In this document: in pieces, positions 41,773 to 48,857 of the stretch | Layout of the letters: the number at the start of each line of letters is the position of its first letter | Position numbering within the stretch: position 1 is the first letter of the stretch | NCBI RefSeq assembly: GCF_963929015.1 | Contig: NZ_CAWVHE010000003.1 | Span: 186,001-250,000 of the forward strand | DNA length: 64,000 nucleotides | DNA from: Merdimonas sp963929015 | GTDB taxonomy: Bacteria; Bacillota; Clostridia; Lachnospirales; Lachnospiraceae | Direction: 5' to 3' | The notes under the pieces: model-generated | Databases searched by the model: none | What the model saw: the letters and a program-made list of their open reading frames with translations, nothing else | What the model was told of the DNA's origin: nothing | Position numbers and translations under genes: made by a program

Positions 41773-43305
41773 GTGGAGTTATACCAGACAAGATTTGCTG
41801 AAAAATTAAAGGAGGCACTGACTGCAGTGTCTCCTACGATTGGAATTGTGTTATTGTTAAGCTTTACGATCGCGCCCATTCCGCCCAGTATCCTGCTGCT
41901 CTTACTATTTGGCGCAGTGCTTTTGATCATCGGGATGATGTTCTTTACGCTGGGAGCGGAACTTGCGATGACGCCGGTGGGAGAGAAGATCGGTACCCGC
42001 ATCGCCAATTCCCGGAATCTGGGGATCGTATTGCTGTTGTGTTTTCTGTTAGGCTTTATTATTACCATATCGGAGCCGGATCTGCAGGTACTTGCAGAGC
42101 AGGTTCCGTCCGTTCCAAATGCCGTGCTGATCCTGGCGGTGGCTGTCGGCGTGGGATTCTTTCTGATGATCGCAATGCTTCGTATGCTTTTTTCTAAAAC
42201 ACTGCGTTCCCTTTTGATTCTGTTTTATTTCCTGGTGTTTGTACTGGCATTTTTTGTACAGGATGACTTTCTGGCTGTCGCTTTTGATTCAGGCGGCGTG
42301 ACCACCGGTCCCATGACGGTTCCATTTATCATGGCTCTGGGCGTGGGCTTTGCTGCGGTCCGAAGCGATAAACATGCGGAAGACGACAGCTTCGGTCTGG
42401 TTTCTCTTTGTTCCATCGGGCCGATCCTGGCGGTGCTGCTTCTGGGGCTTTTGTATCATCCGGAAAGTACCGGATATGCGGGCTCCGAGACCCCGGTGAT
42501 CCGGGACTCTGTAGAGTTGTGGAGATATTTTGCCGCAGGGCTTCCGAAATATATTGAAGAAATCGCAGTTTCACTCCTGCCGATCATCCTCTTTTTTGCT
42601 GTATTTCAGATGATTTCTCTGAAAATGCGTGGAAGACCGTTGAAAAAGATCGTGATCGGAATGGTGTATACTTATGTGGGTCTGGTGCTGTTTTTGACAG
42701 GGGTAAATGTAGGGTTTATGCCGGCCGGAAATTATCTGGGATTCATGATCGCGGGACTTTCCTACCGTTGGGTATTGATCCCGATCGGTATGGTGATCGG
42801 TTACTTTATTGTAAAAGCGGAGCCTGCGGTGTACGTGTTGAAAGAGCAGGTAGAAGAAATCACGTCCGGGGCGATCTCAGGGGAGGCCATGGGACTTAGC
42901 CTGTCTCTTGGCGTATCCGTATCTATCGGACTTGCCATGATCCGGGTGCTGACAGGAATCTCTATTTTCTGGTTCATTCTGCCGGGATATCTGATCGCGC
43001 TGGCGCTGTCTTTCTTTGTCCCAAAGATCTTTACAGCGATTGCATTTGACTCGGGCGGCGTGGCATCGGGGCCGATGACGGCAACCTTTCTTCTGCCCTT
43101 TGCCATGGGAGCCTGTGAGGCTGTTGGCGGAAATATCGTGCAGGACGCCTTTGGCGTGGTGGCTATGGTAGCCATGACGCCGCTCATTACGATCCAGGTC
43201 ATGGGCGCTGTATACAAGTACCGTTTCGCGCATGCCAGGGCCGAGGAAGCGCTGGAGGCTTCCTATCTGGATATCTGGGCGGATGACGATATCATAGAAT
43301 TGTAG
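41773..43305 (+). CDS. DUF1538-family membrane protein (PII-associated, putative transporter)
   Basis: A 510-aa integral membrane protein with about 12 helices in two similar halves. Each half carries the diagnostic sequence FDSGGV-(T/A)-(T/S)-GPMT (near residues 172-186 and 418-432), followed by a helix and an (V/I)QDAFG or DDSFGLV segment. This internal duplication looks like an inverted- or tandem-repeat transporter fold. The GTG start at 41773 has GGAGGGG 11 nt upstream and lies 2 bp after pyrD. The next gene encodes a PII-like protein, the usual partner of this family. The substrate is unknown. A nucleobase, orotate/bicarbonate or ammonium link is only suggested by the operon. Confidence 0.82.
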   Translation: MELYQTRFAEKLKEALTAVSPTIGIVLLLSFTIAPIPPSILLLLLFGAVLLIIGMMFFTLGAELAMTPVGEKIGTRIANSRNLGIVLLLCFLLGFIITISEPDLQVLAEQVPSVPNAVLILAVAVGVGFFLMIAMLRMLFSKTLRSLLILFYFLVFVLAFFVQDDFLAVAFDSGGVTTGPMTVPFIMALGVGFAAVRSDKHAEDDSFGLVSLCSIGPILAVLLLGLLYHPESTGYAGSETPVIRDSVELWRYFAAGLPKYIEEIAVSLLPIILFFAVFQMISLKMRGRPLKKIVIGMVYTYVGLVLFLTGVNVGFMPAGNYLGFMIAGLSYRWVLIPIGMVIGYFIVKAEPAVYVLKEQVEEITSGAISGEAMGLSLSLGVSVSIGLAMIRVLTGISIFWFILPGYLIALALSFFVPKIFTAIAFDSGGVASGPMTATFLLPFAMGACEAVGGNIVQDAFGVVAMVAMTPLITIQVMGAVYKYRFAHARAEEALEASYLDIWADDDIIEL

Positions 43306-43315
43306 GAGGAACTGT

Positions 43316-44008
43316 ATGAATCATATCTATCTGATGGGGATTATTATCAACCGGGGAATGCGGGAAAAGTTTCTCCAGTTTTTTAAGGAATATCACATCG
43401 AGGTGACGTTTGCTTCACTGGGCCGGGGAACAGCCAGCAGTTCTCTTCTGGATTATCTGGGCATGGAAGCCGCGGAAAAAGCGGTATATGTAGCCGTGGT
43501 CACCCGGAAAACATGGATACAGCTGAAAAAAGGCCTGTACACCAGGCTTCGGATCGATGTACCGGGCCGGGGAATTGCATTTCTGATCCCGTTAAGCAGT
43601 GTGGGTGGGAAAAAAGTACTGCAATATCTGACGGCAGGCCAGAAACTTGAGATCGAGGAGGAGAGCGTTTTGAAAAATACAGAGTATGAATTATTGGTTA
43701 CAATCGCAAATTCTGGTTATACAGAGACGATCATGGATGCGGCCAGAAGCGCCCATGCTCCCGGGGGGACTGTGATCCATGCAAAAGGAACCGGCGCGGA
43801 ACATGCAAAAACATTTCTTGGGATCTCTCTTGCGGAGGAAAAAGAAATGGTATTCATCGTGGTAAAGACATCGCAGAAAAACGAAATTATGCGCGCCATT
43901 ATGGAGAAGGCCGGAACCGGGACCAAGGCCGGCGGCGTGATCTTCTCTCTTCCGGTGACGGATACCGCCGGGATCCGACAGATCGAGGAAGAACTGGAAG
44001 AGGAATAA
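43316..44008 (+). CDS. Tandem PII-like (GlnB/K superfamily) regulatory protein
   Basis: A 230-aa protein with two PII-like ferredoxin-fold halves. Half 1 (1-105) has VTFASLGRGTASSSLLDYLGM. Half 2 (about 122-228) has YELLVTIANSGYTETIMDAARSAHAPGGTVIHAKGTGAEH and KTFLGISLAEEKEMVFIVVKT, ending in GTGTKAGGVIFSLPVTD. PII proteins sense nucleotides and small metabolites and gate transporters. The T-loop Tyr of classical GlnB is not evident. It starts 10 bp after the DUF1538 gene and ends at a strong terminator, so it is the last gene of the pyr-linked transcript. A gating role on the DUF1538 protein is inferred. Confidence 0.8.
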   Translation: MNHIYLMGIIINRGMREKFLQFFKEYHIEVTFASLGRGTASSSLLDYLGMEAAEKAVYVAVVTRKTWIQLKKGLYTRLRIDVPGRGIAFLIPLSSVGGKKVLQYLTAGQKLEIEEESVLKNTEYELLVTIANSGYTETIMDAARSAHAPGGTVIHAKGTGAEHAKTFLGISLAEEKEMVFIVVKTSQKNEIMRAIMEKAGTGTKAGGVIFSLPVTDTAGIRQIEEELEEE

Positions 44009-44028
44009 CTGATTTTGAAAATAAAAGT

Positions 44029-44059
44029 GCTGCAGGATATCTGTCCTGCAGCTTTTTTT
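44029..44059 (+). terminator. Terminator of the pyr-DUF1538-PII operon
   Basis: GCTGCAGGA (44029-44037) pairs with TCCTGCAGC (44044-44052), followed by T7. Bases 44060-44128 after it contain no gene. They include a short segment (TTGCACGAGTGGGCATCCGA, then CCGGCAAG) faintly reminiscent of the 11.6-kb repeat unit. Confidence 0.92.
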
Positions 44060-44128
44060 GTGCGATACGCTCGAGGGCGACCACCGTGCTTGCACGAGTG
44101 GGCATCCGACCGGCAAGGAATACTGATG

Positions 44129-44302
44129 CTATTTTTCATAGAGAGCTAATTTCTTTTTTAATTCGGCTATTTCGTTTGTTAATCGTTCTTCGGAAAATTT
44201 TTTCTCCTCCTTCAGAGTATCAATTTCCTCCTGCATTTCATCAATCATATATTGCACAGTGTTTCGGTCTAGTTCCTGCAATTCCTTTGAGAACATATCC
44301 AT
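44129..44302 (-). CDS. Small coiled-coil protein, possibly the 3' remnant of a larger gene
   Basis: A 57-aa minus-strand frame starting MDMFSKELQELDRNTVQYMI and ending in a heptad-rich coiled coil (EEIDTLKEEKKFSEERLTNE...). A modest ribosome binding site (GAAAGGGTG) precedes the second ATG at 44296. The frame remains open about 25 codons further upstream (..DIAKNLLHNNIRNIERV) to a stop near 44380. It therefore looks like the C-terminal end of a longer protein, perhaps an Rpn-type nuclease whose tails are of this kind. The assignment is weak; it could also be a free-standing small gene. Confidence 0.45.
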   Translation of the reverse strand: MDMFSKELQELDRNTVQYMIDEMQEEIDTLKEEKKFSEERLTNEIAELKKKLALYEK

Positions 44303-44402
44303 CACCCTTTCTATATTCCTGATATTATTGTGCAGAAGGTTTTTGGCGATGTCAAGAGAAACGTAGTGGGAGCGGTTCGTTTAAATATTCGGGAGTGTTT
44401 CC

Positions 44403-44431
44403 TTGAGAAAATGAAGGGATAATGGTATGCT
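44403..44431 (+). promoter_or_regulatory. Promoter of the acetyltransferase pair
   Basis: TTGAGA (44403-44408), 17 bp, TATGCT (44426-44431), 32 bp before the ATG. Confidence 0.55.
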
Positions 44432-44463
44432 ATTAAAAAGCACTGACCGGAGGCAAAGAGGTT

Positions 44464-45231
44464 ATGACAAATCGTGAAATCCTGCGGATTGCCATGGAGC
44501 AGTCTGCGATAGATATTAATTGTAAAGCAGATGATTTCCTGAGAACAGAGCATGTGGTTGTGGAATCTAAGATTGGACCGGATGCAAGAAAGTATTATCA
44601 TGAACCGGTCGCGCTGGATCTGGTCTCATATGGAAACAATATTGTTGCGTCTGTAAAAGATGAATATCGGGAAATTGCAGAAGAGTATATTCATAAATAT
44701 GAATTTTATCATTGTTTTGAGACGCCTAACATGTATTGGCTGAACGAACGCCTTGCACCGTTTGGGCAGAAAGTATGCTTTATGGCAGAGTATTATCTGC
44801 CGGATCTGAACCGGATGAAACCGTTGCCCTGCAGTTATCCATTGCGGATTCTCACACAAAAGGATTTTACAGATTTATACAGGCCTGAGTGGAGCAATGC
44901 ATTGGTTGAGGGAAGAAGGGAATTTGATGTCCTCGGAGTTGGCGCATATGACGGGGAAAAGTTGATCGGTCTGGCGGGCTGTTCTGCAGACTGTGATATG
45001 ATGTGGCAGATCGGGATAGATGTGCTGCCAGAATACAGGAATAAGGGAATTGCTTCTGCGCTGACAAGCAGGCTGGCCTTGGAAGTCCTTGAGAGAGGGA
45101 AAGTGCCGTTTTATTGTACTGCCTGGTCTAATATCCCATCAGTCCGTAATGGGATCAAGAGTGGATTCCTTCCTGCGTGGACACAGATGACCGCAAAACC
45201 TGTGGATTTTATAGAGGAGATGAATCGCTGA
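44464..45231 (+). CDS. GNAT-family N-acetyltransferase (two-domain)
   Basis: A 255-aa protein. The C-terminal half (about 125-240) is a GNAT fold with the acetyl-CoA loop in QIGIDVLPEYRNKGIASALTSRLALEVLERG and a following strand FYCTAWSNIPSVRNGIKSGF. The N-terminal 120 residues (SAIDINCKADDFL ... YHEPVALDLVSYGNNIVASV) form a second domain seen in clostridial GNAT proteins with unknown substrates. It is followed 1 bp later by another GNAT gene. The acceptor is unknown. Confidence 0.85.
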   Translation: MTNREILRIAMEQSAIDINCKADDFLRTEHVVVESKIGPDARKYYHEPVALDLVSYGNNIVASVKDEYREIAEEYIHKYEFYHCFETPNMYWLNERLAPFGQKVCFMAEYYLPDLNRMKPLPCSYPLRILTQKDFTDLYRPEWSNALVEGRREFDVLGVGAYDGEKLIGLAGCSADCDMMWQIGIDVLPEYRNKGIASALTSRLALEVLERGKVPFYCTAWSNIPSVRNGIKSGFLPAWTQMTAKPVDFIEEMNR

Positions 45232-45232
45232 T

Positions 45233-45679
45233 ATGCGCTATAGAAAAGCAACAATCGAAGATATCCCGGAACTGGCAAGGATCCGCAAGATGCAGCTTCA
45301 TGATGAGGGCCCGCAGCCGGAAGAAATGATGGATGAGGAACTGGAGGCCTATTTTTCTGAAAAAATGGCAGACGGATCTCTGATCCAGTGGGTGGCGGAA
45401 GATGATAACCAGATCATTGGGACAGGAGCGATTATTTTTATGGATTTTCCGCCGTCTTTCACGAACAAGAGTGGAAAGCAGGGATATATTGCAAATATGT
45501 ACACCAGTTCGGGAGACCGCGGAAAAGGGATTGCCACAGAGATTCTGGAAAGGTTGATCCGGGAGGGGAAGCAAAGAAAGATTACAAAATACATTCTTTA
45601 TGCATCCCGTTGGGGGCGCCCGGTGTATGAGAGATATGGGTTCCAGGACGCAGGAGCGTGGATGGAACTGAAATTATAA
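45233..45679 (+). CDS. GNAT-family N-acetyltransferase
   Basis: A 148-aa single-domain GNAT. RKATIEDIPELARIRKMQL is the N-terminal strand-helix, the acetyl-CoA-binding motif is IANMYTSSGDRGKGIATEILERLIREGK, and the C-terminal motif B is ASRWGRPVYERYGFQD. Its start overlaps the previous gene's region closely (1-bp gap; ribosome binding site AGGAGATG inside the upstream gene). The substrate is unknown; similar clostridial proteins are annotated only by fold. Confidence 0.9.
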   Translation: MRYRKATIEDIPELARIRKMQLHDEGPQPEEMMDEELEAYFSEKMADGSLIQWVAEDDNQIIGTGAIIFMDFPPSFTNKSGKQGYIANMYTSSGDRGKGIATEILERLIREGKQRKITKYILYASRWGRPVYERYGFQDAGAWMELKL

Positions 45680-45705
45680 AATCATCAAGATGAGGAGAAA
45701 AGGTT

Positions 45706-46965
45706 ATGGAAGAGAAGATCATCAGAAGCGCCATCCTGGCACATGGAAGCAACAAAAGTTTTCATTTTGAGCTCCGGGAGGAATTGAAACCCAAGCAGAT
45801 TGACAATGCAATCCGCGCGTATGCCAAAGGAGTTACAGCTGCGGAGGTCATTGCTTTCCTTGATGAAACCATGCTCTCAAACGGGAAAAAGGGGTATCTT
45901 GTTACCGAGAAGGGGATTTATTCCAGCACGATGTTTAACAAAAAATGCAATCCGCTCCCGCTGGATCACATGGTGTCCGTTGAGGTAGAGGAGTCGGACT
46001 GTATCGTGACCTATGAGGATGGAACAAAGCGGAGCTTTTTCTTTAGTATTCACAAGGAATTCCCGGAAATCTTGAGAGCAATCCTGAAAGGTGGGGGCCA
46101 GAGCGTGAGAGAGCCAGAAAAACCGGAGAAGGCGGCAGAGCCGCCGAAGGCAGTGGAGCCGCCAAAGCCGACAGAGCCGCCGAAGGCAGTGGAGCCGCCA
46201 AAGCCGATAGAGCCAGCTAAGGCAGTGGAGCCGCCAAAACAGGCAGAGTCGCCAAAGCCAGTGGAGGAAGAAGAGCCTGCTAAGCCCGAACAAGAGCCCA
46301 CTGCGCCGGAAGAAGAGCCTGCCGAGCCGGAACAAGAGCCTGCTGCGCCGGAACAAGAGTCTGCCGAGCCGGAGCAAGAGACGAAGAAGTATAAGATTGC
46401 TGTCGTGGGAGAGGCAGACAGCGGCAGACATACGCTGGTGGAGCGCCTGTTAGAGAGCGGAGACCTTTCAGAGGATATTTCCCTGATCATCTTTGAGAAT
46501 CCGCTGGAATTGTTCCGTTATCTGGAAGAACCTGGAGCTTACTTGAACGGCTATATAGGCGTCTGTGACGCTACAACAGGCACATCAGATGAACTGACGG
46601 ATGCGATCCGGATCATGAGCGGGAAACAGATTCCTCTTTCTGCGTTGTTTTTTAATAAGCGGGATTTGTTCGAGGATGACGAAATGTTTCTTCTGTCAGC
46701 ACAGATGACGCTGGGAGATATGGAAGATATGGGATTTGACGGTTTTTATCAGCCGGAAAGTGTAGAGATTTTACTTGGCCGTCTGTATTCGGTGCCGGTC
46801 TATATCGGGAGCGCAGTGGATATCAGGACGAATCACCTGGGGCCGGAATTTGGAAACGCAGTCCGGGAATTAATTCTGGCATTGAATGCCCATGAAGGGA
46901 TCCTGCCGGACGGAGAAATGGAACCAGTATCATTAGAGGAACTGATTTCCAGATATCAGGCATAA
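45706..46965 (+). CDS. Hypothetical protein: PH-like domain, Pro/Glu repeat linker, degenerate GTPase-like domain
   Basis: A 419-aa protein of unusual design. Residues 1-127 resemble a bacterial PH-like fold (KGYLVTEKGIYSSTMFNKKCNPLPLDHMVSVEVEE ... IVTYEDGTKRSFFFS). Residues about 130-225 are low-complexity tandem repeats, first of the type (A/V)EPPK(A/P), then EP(A/T)xPEQE. Residues 227-419 look like a small GTPase with a damaged P-loop, VVGEADSGRHTLVERL (G-x5-G-R-H instead of G-x4-G-K-S/T), DATTG in place of DxxG, and FNKRD resembling NKxD. The ribosome binding site is GAGGAGAAAAGG. I know no named family with this architecture. It is transcribed alone or with the GNAT genes. Confidence 0.75.
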   Translation: MEEKIIRSAILAHGSNKSFHFELREELKPKQIDNAIRAYAKGVTAAEVIAFLDETMLSNGKKGYLVTEKGIYSSTMFNKKCNPLPLDHMVSVEVEESDCIVTYEDGTKRSFFFSIHKEFPEILRAILKGGGQSVREPEKPEKAAEPPKAVEPPKPTEPPKAVEPPKPIEPAKAVEPPKQAESPKPVEEEEPAKPEQEPTAPEEEPAEPEQEPAAPEQESAEPEQETKKYKIAVVGEADSGRHTLVERLLESGDLSEDISLIIFENPLELFRYLEEPGAYLNGYIGVCDATTGTSDELTDAIRIMSGKQIPLSALFFNKRDLFEDDEMFLLSAQMTLGDMEDMGFDGFYQPESVEILLGRLYSVPVYIGSAVDIRTNHLGPEFGNAVRELILALNAHEGILPDGEMEPVSLEELISRYQA

Positions 46966-46996
46966 ATGTAATTCATTCTTACGGAAACAGACTGAA

Positions 46997-47025
46997 TTGA
47001 AAAACCCTGTCTGATATGTTAGAAT
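46997..47025 (+). promoter_or_regulatory. Promoter of pyrE
   Basis: TTGAAA (46997-47002), 17 bp, TAGAAT (47020-47025), 53 bp before the pyrE start. Apart from this, the 46966-47078 gap shows nothing. Confidence 0.65.
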
Positions 47026-47078
47026 TGTTAAATGAAATAGGATCATTAGCAAAGATTAACTACACGGAGGTTTTAGAT

Positions 47079-47759
47079 ATGGAAAGCTACAAGCAGGAAT
47101 TTATTGAATTTATGGTAGAAAGCGATGTGCTCAAGTTCGGAGAATTTACGCTGAAGAGCGGAAGAAAATCTCCGTTTTTTATGAATGCGGGCGCTTATGT
47201 GACAGGAATCCAGCTGAAGCGTCTGGGAGAATACTATGCAAAGGCGATCCACGAGACCTATGGAGATGATTTCGATGTGCTGTTCGGACCGGCTTATAAG
47301 GGAATCCCGCTTGCGGTGGTGACTGCCATCGCTTACAGCGAACTGTACGGGAAGGAAGTGCGTTACTGCTCTGACCGCAAGGAAGAGAAGGATCACGGCG
47401 CGGATAAAGGAAGCTTCCTGGGAAGCAAACTGAAGGACGGCGACCGGGTGATCATGATCGAGGATGTGACGACGTCCGGAAAATCTATGGAAGAGACGGT
47501 TCCAAAGGTAAAAGGAGCGGCAGACGTGGAGATCAAGGGCCTGATGGTATCCTTGAACCGGATGGAAGTAGGAAAAGGCGGAGAAAAATGTGCTCTGGAT
47601 GAGGTGAGAGACCTCTATGGTTTTGACACCGCAGCCATCGTTACCATGGAAGAAGTGGTAGAATACTTATATAACCGGGAATGCCAGGGAAAAATCGTGA
47701 TTGATGATACATTAAAATCTGCGATTGACGCATATTATGAACAGTACGGCGCAAAATAG
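47079..47759 (+). CDS. pyrE: Orotate phosphoribosyltransferase
   Basis: A 226-aa enzyme joining orotate to PRPP to give OMP, the substrate of PyrF encoded 8 kb upstream. The PRPP-binding motif is VIMIEDVTTSGKSMEE. The catalytic loop is YCSDRKEEKDHG with KSGRKSPFF near the N-terminus. The start is ATG 47079, 8 nt after ACGGAGG; the open frame extends 21 codons upstream through the promoter region and should not be used. It is separated from pyrC-F-K-D by six unrelated genes. Confidence 0.97.
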   Translation: MESYKQEFIEFMVESDVLKFGEFTLKSGRKSPFFMNAGAYVTGIQLKRLGEYYAKAIHETYGDDFDVLFGPAYKGIPLAVVTAIAYSELYGKEVRYCSDRKEEKDHGADKGSFLGSKLKDGDRVIMIEDVTTSGKSMEETVPKVKGAADVEIKGLMVSLNRMEVGKGGEKCALDEVRDLYGFDTAAIVTMEEVVEYLYNRECQGKIVIDDTLKSAIDAYYEQYGAK

Positions 47760-47818
47760 AGGCCGGAAGAAGCGAGGGGAAGACGCAGGCGAAAGATTCA
47801 GGTTCAGGAGGGATATGT

Positions 47819-47971
47819 ATGAATGAGAAGGCATATAAAGCAATGAGTATAGTCGGAGCGGCAAATATCGCAGTCGGGATCGTTATCCTGGTTGTCGGCA
47901 TCGCGGCCGGTGTGATCGCGATCGTCAGCGGGGCAAAGCTCCAGAAAGAGAAACAGGGGCTTACTTTTTAA
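47819..47971 (+). CDS. 50-aa single-span membrane peptide
   Basis: A small gene with an excellent ribosome binding site (CAGGAGGG, 7 nt before ATG). It encodes MNEKAYKAMSIVGAANIAVG followed by a long hydrophobic Gly/Ala/Val/Ile helix and the basic end GAKLQKEKQGLTF. One transmembrane helix with small-residue spacing suits homo-oligomerisation or a partner. It sits between pyrE and vanZ on the same strand. The family is not known to me. The start, ribosome binding site and clean membrane helix support a real gene. Confidence 0.75.
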   Translation: MNEKAYKAMSIVGAANIAVGIVILVVGIAAGVIAIVSGAKLQKEKQGLTF

Positions 47972-48000
47972 GCGCTTTTGGAAAGAAAGGAAGCATTTTT

Positions 48001-48489
48001 TTGAATTATAAGACGAGGAAGAGGGTTCGTGCCCTGGGGAAGCTTCTGTTTGTACTTTATGTGTTTTTTATTATCTATTTTTTGTTGTTTTCTGAATGGT
48101 ACGGACGGACGGGGGTATATACGGAATATCGATATAATCTCGTGCTCTTTAAAGAAATAAAAAGGTTTTGGGAATACCGGGATCAGCTGGGCTTTTTTGC
48201 TGTGTTTACCAATCTGTTCGGGAACGTGATTATTTTTATTCCCTTTGGATTTTTCTTACCGATGGCAAGCAGGCGAAGGAGCCTGTCTGCCACGGTATTT
48301 TATAGTTTCGGCTTAAGTCTTTGTGTGGAGACATTTCAATTGATCTCCAGAGTTGGAAGTTTTGATGTGGATGATCTTTTGCTCAATACACTGGGAGGGC
48401 TGGCCGGATACATTGCGTTTGTGATATGTGCGGCGATAAGGAGAAGAAATGATACGCATAGGAAAAAAAGGAAGAAAACCAAGAACTGA
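48001..48489 (+). CDS. VanZ-family membrane protein
   Basis: A 162-aa protein with about four helices. The VanZ signature is present: YNLVLFKEIKRFWEY, then FTNLFGNVIIFIPFGFFLPM, ETFQLISRVGSFDVDDLLLNTLGGLAGY. VanZ of the vanA cluster gives low teicoplanin resistance; most chromosomal family members, like this one, have no assigned role. The start is TTG 48001 with AAAGGAAG upstream. It overlaps the next gene by 41 bp in another frame. Confidence 0.92.
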   Translation: MNYKTRKRVRALGKLLFVLYVFFIIYFLLFSEWYGRTGVYTEYRYNLVLFKEIKRFWEYRDQLGFFAVFTNLFGNVIIFIPFGFFLPMASRRRSLSATVFYSFGLSLCVETFQLISRVGSFDVDDLLLNTLGGLAGYIAFVICAAIRRRNDTHRKKRKKTKN

Positions 48490-48856
48490 AGAAGACCGGG
48501 CAAAAGCGGCAGCAAAAGCCAGAGAAAAGCAGCGGAAAAAGATGATCCGTACCAAGTACGGACAAAAGACGCTTCGTCATGCAAGAAAAGGAGTCTACTC
48601 CTGTTTTTATGGCGGAATGGTATTTGTGTTGTCGTTTCTGATGATCCTGATCTCCTATGTGGCAAAAGGAGAGGTGGGGATTCTGATCGGTCTTGTCGGG
48701 GCAGGGACGCTGGCATTGTCTGTGGCAGGGCTGGTTCTTGGAATTCGGGGATTGAAAGAACGAGATAAAAATTATATTACCTGCAGGGTCGGGATCGCCA
48801 TGAACGGCGTGTTCCTTGCCGGTCTTGCAGGACTATTTATCAGGGGGCTGTTATAA
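48449..48856 (+). CDS. DUF6142-like small membrane protein
   Basis: A 135-aa protein with a highly basic N-terminal 55 residues (GKKGRKPRTEEDRAKAAAKA..., Lys/Arg/Ala-rich) and three hydrophobic helices (YGGMVFVLSFLMILISYV; VGILIGLVGAGTLALSVAGLVLGI; VGIAMNGVFLAGLAGLF). The shape matches the DUF6142 family of Lachnospiraceae, whose role is unknown. The start lies inside the end of vanZ with AAGGAGAAGAA as ribosome binding site. It ends 1 bp before the M29 peptidase gene, so vanZ, this gene and the peptidase gene are likely co-transcribed. Confidence 0.75.
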   Translation: MIRIGKKGRKPRTEEDRAKAAAKAREKQRKKMIRTKYGQKTLRHARKGVYSCFYGGMVFVLSFLMILISYVAKGEVGILIGLVGAGTLALSVAGLVLGIRGLKERDKNYITCRVGIAMNGVFLAGLAGLFIRGLL

Positions 48857-48857
48857 T

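Noticed and set aside
48001..48489. Glycopeptide resistance cluster, from the VanZ protein
   Set aside because: No vanA/B ligase, vanH or vanX is present. VanZ-family proteins are common chromosomal membrane proteins.
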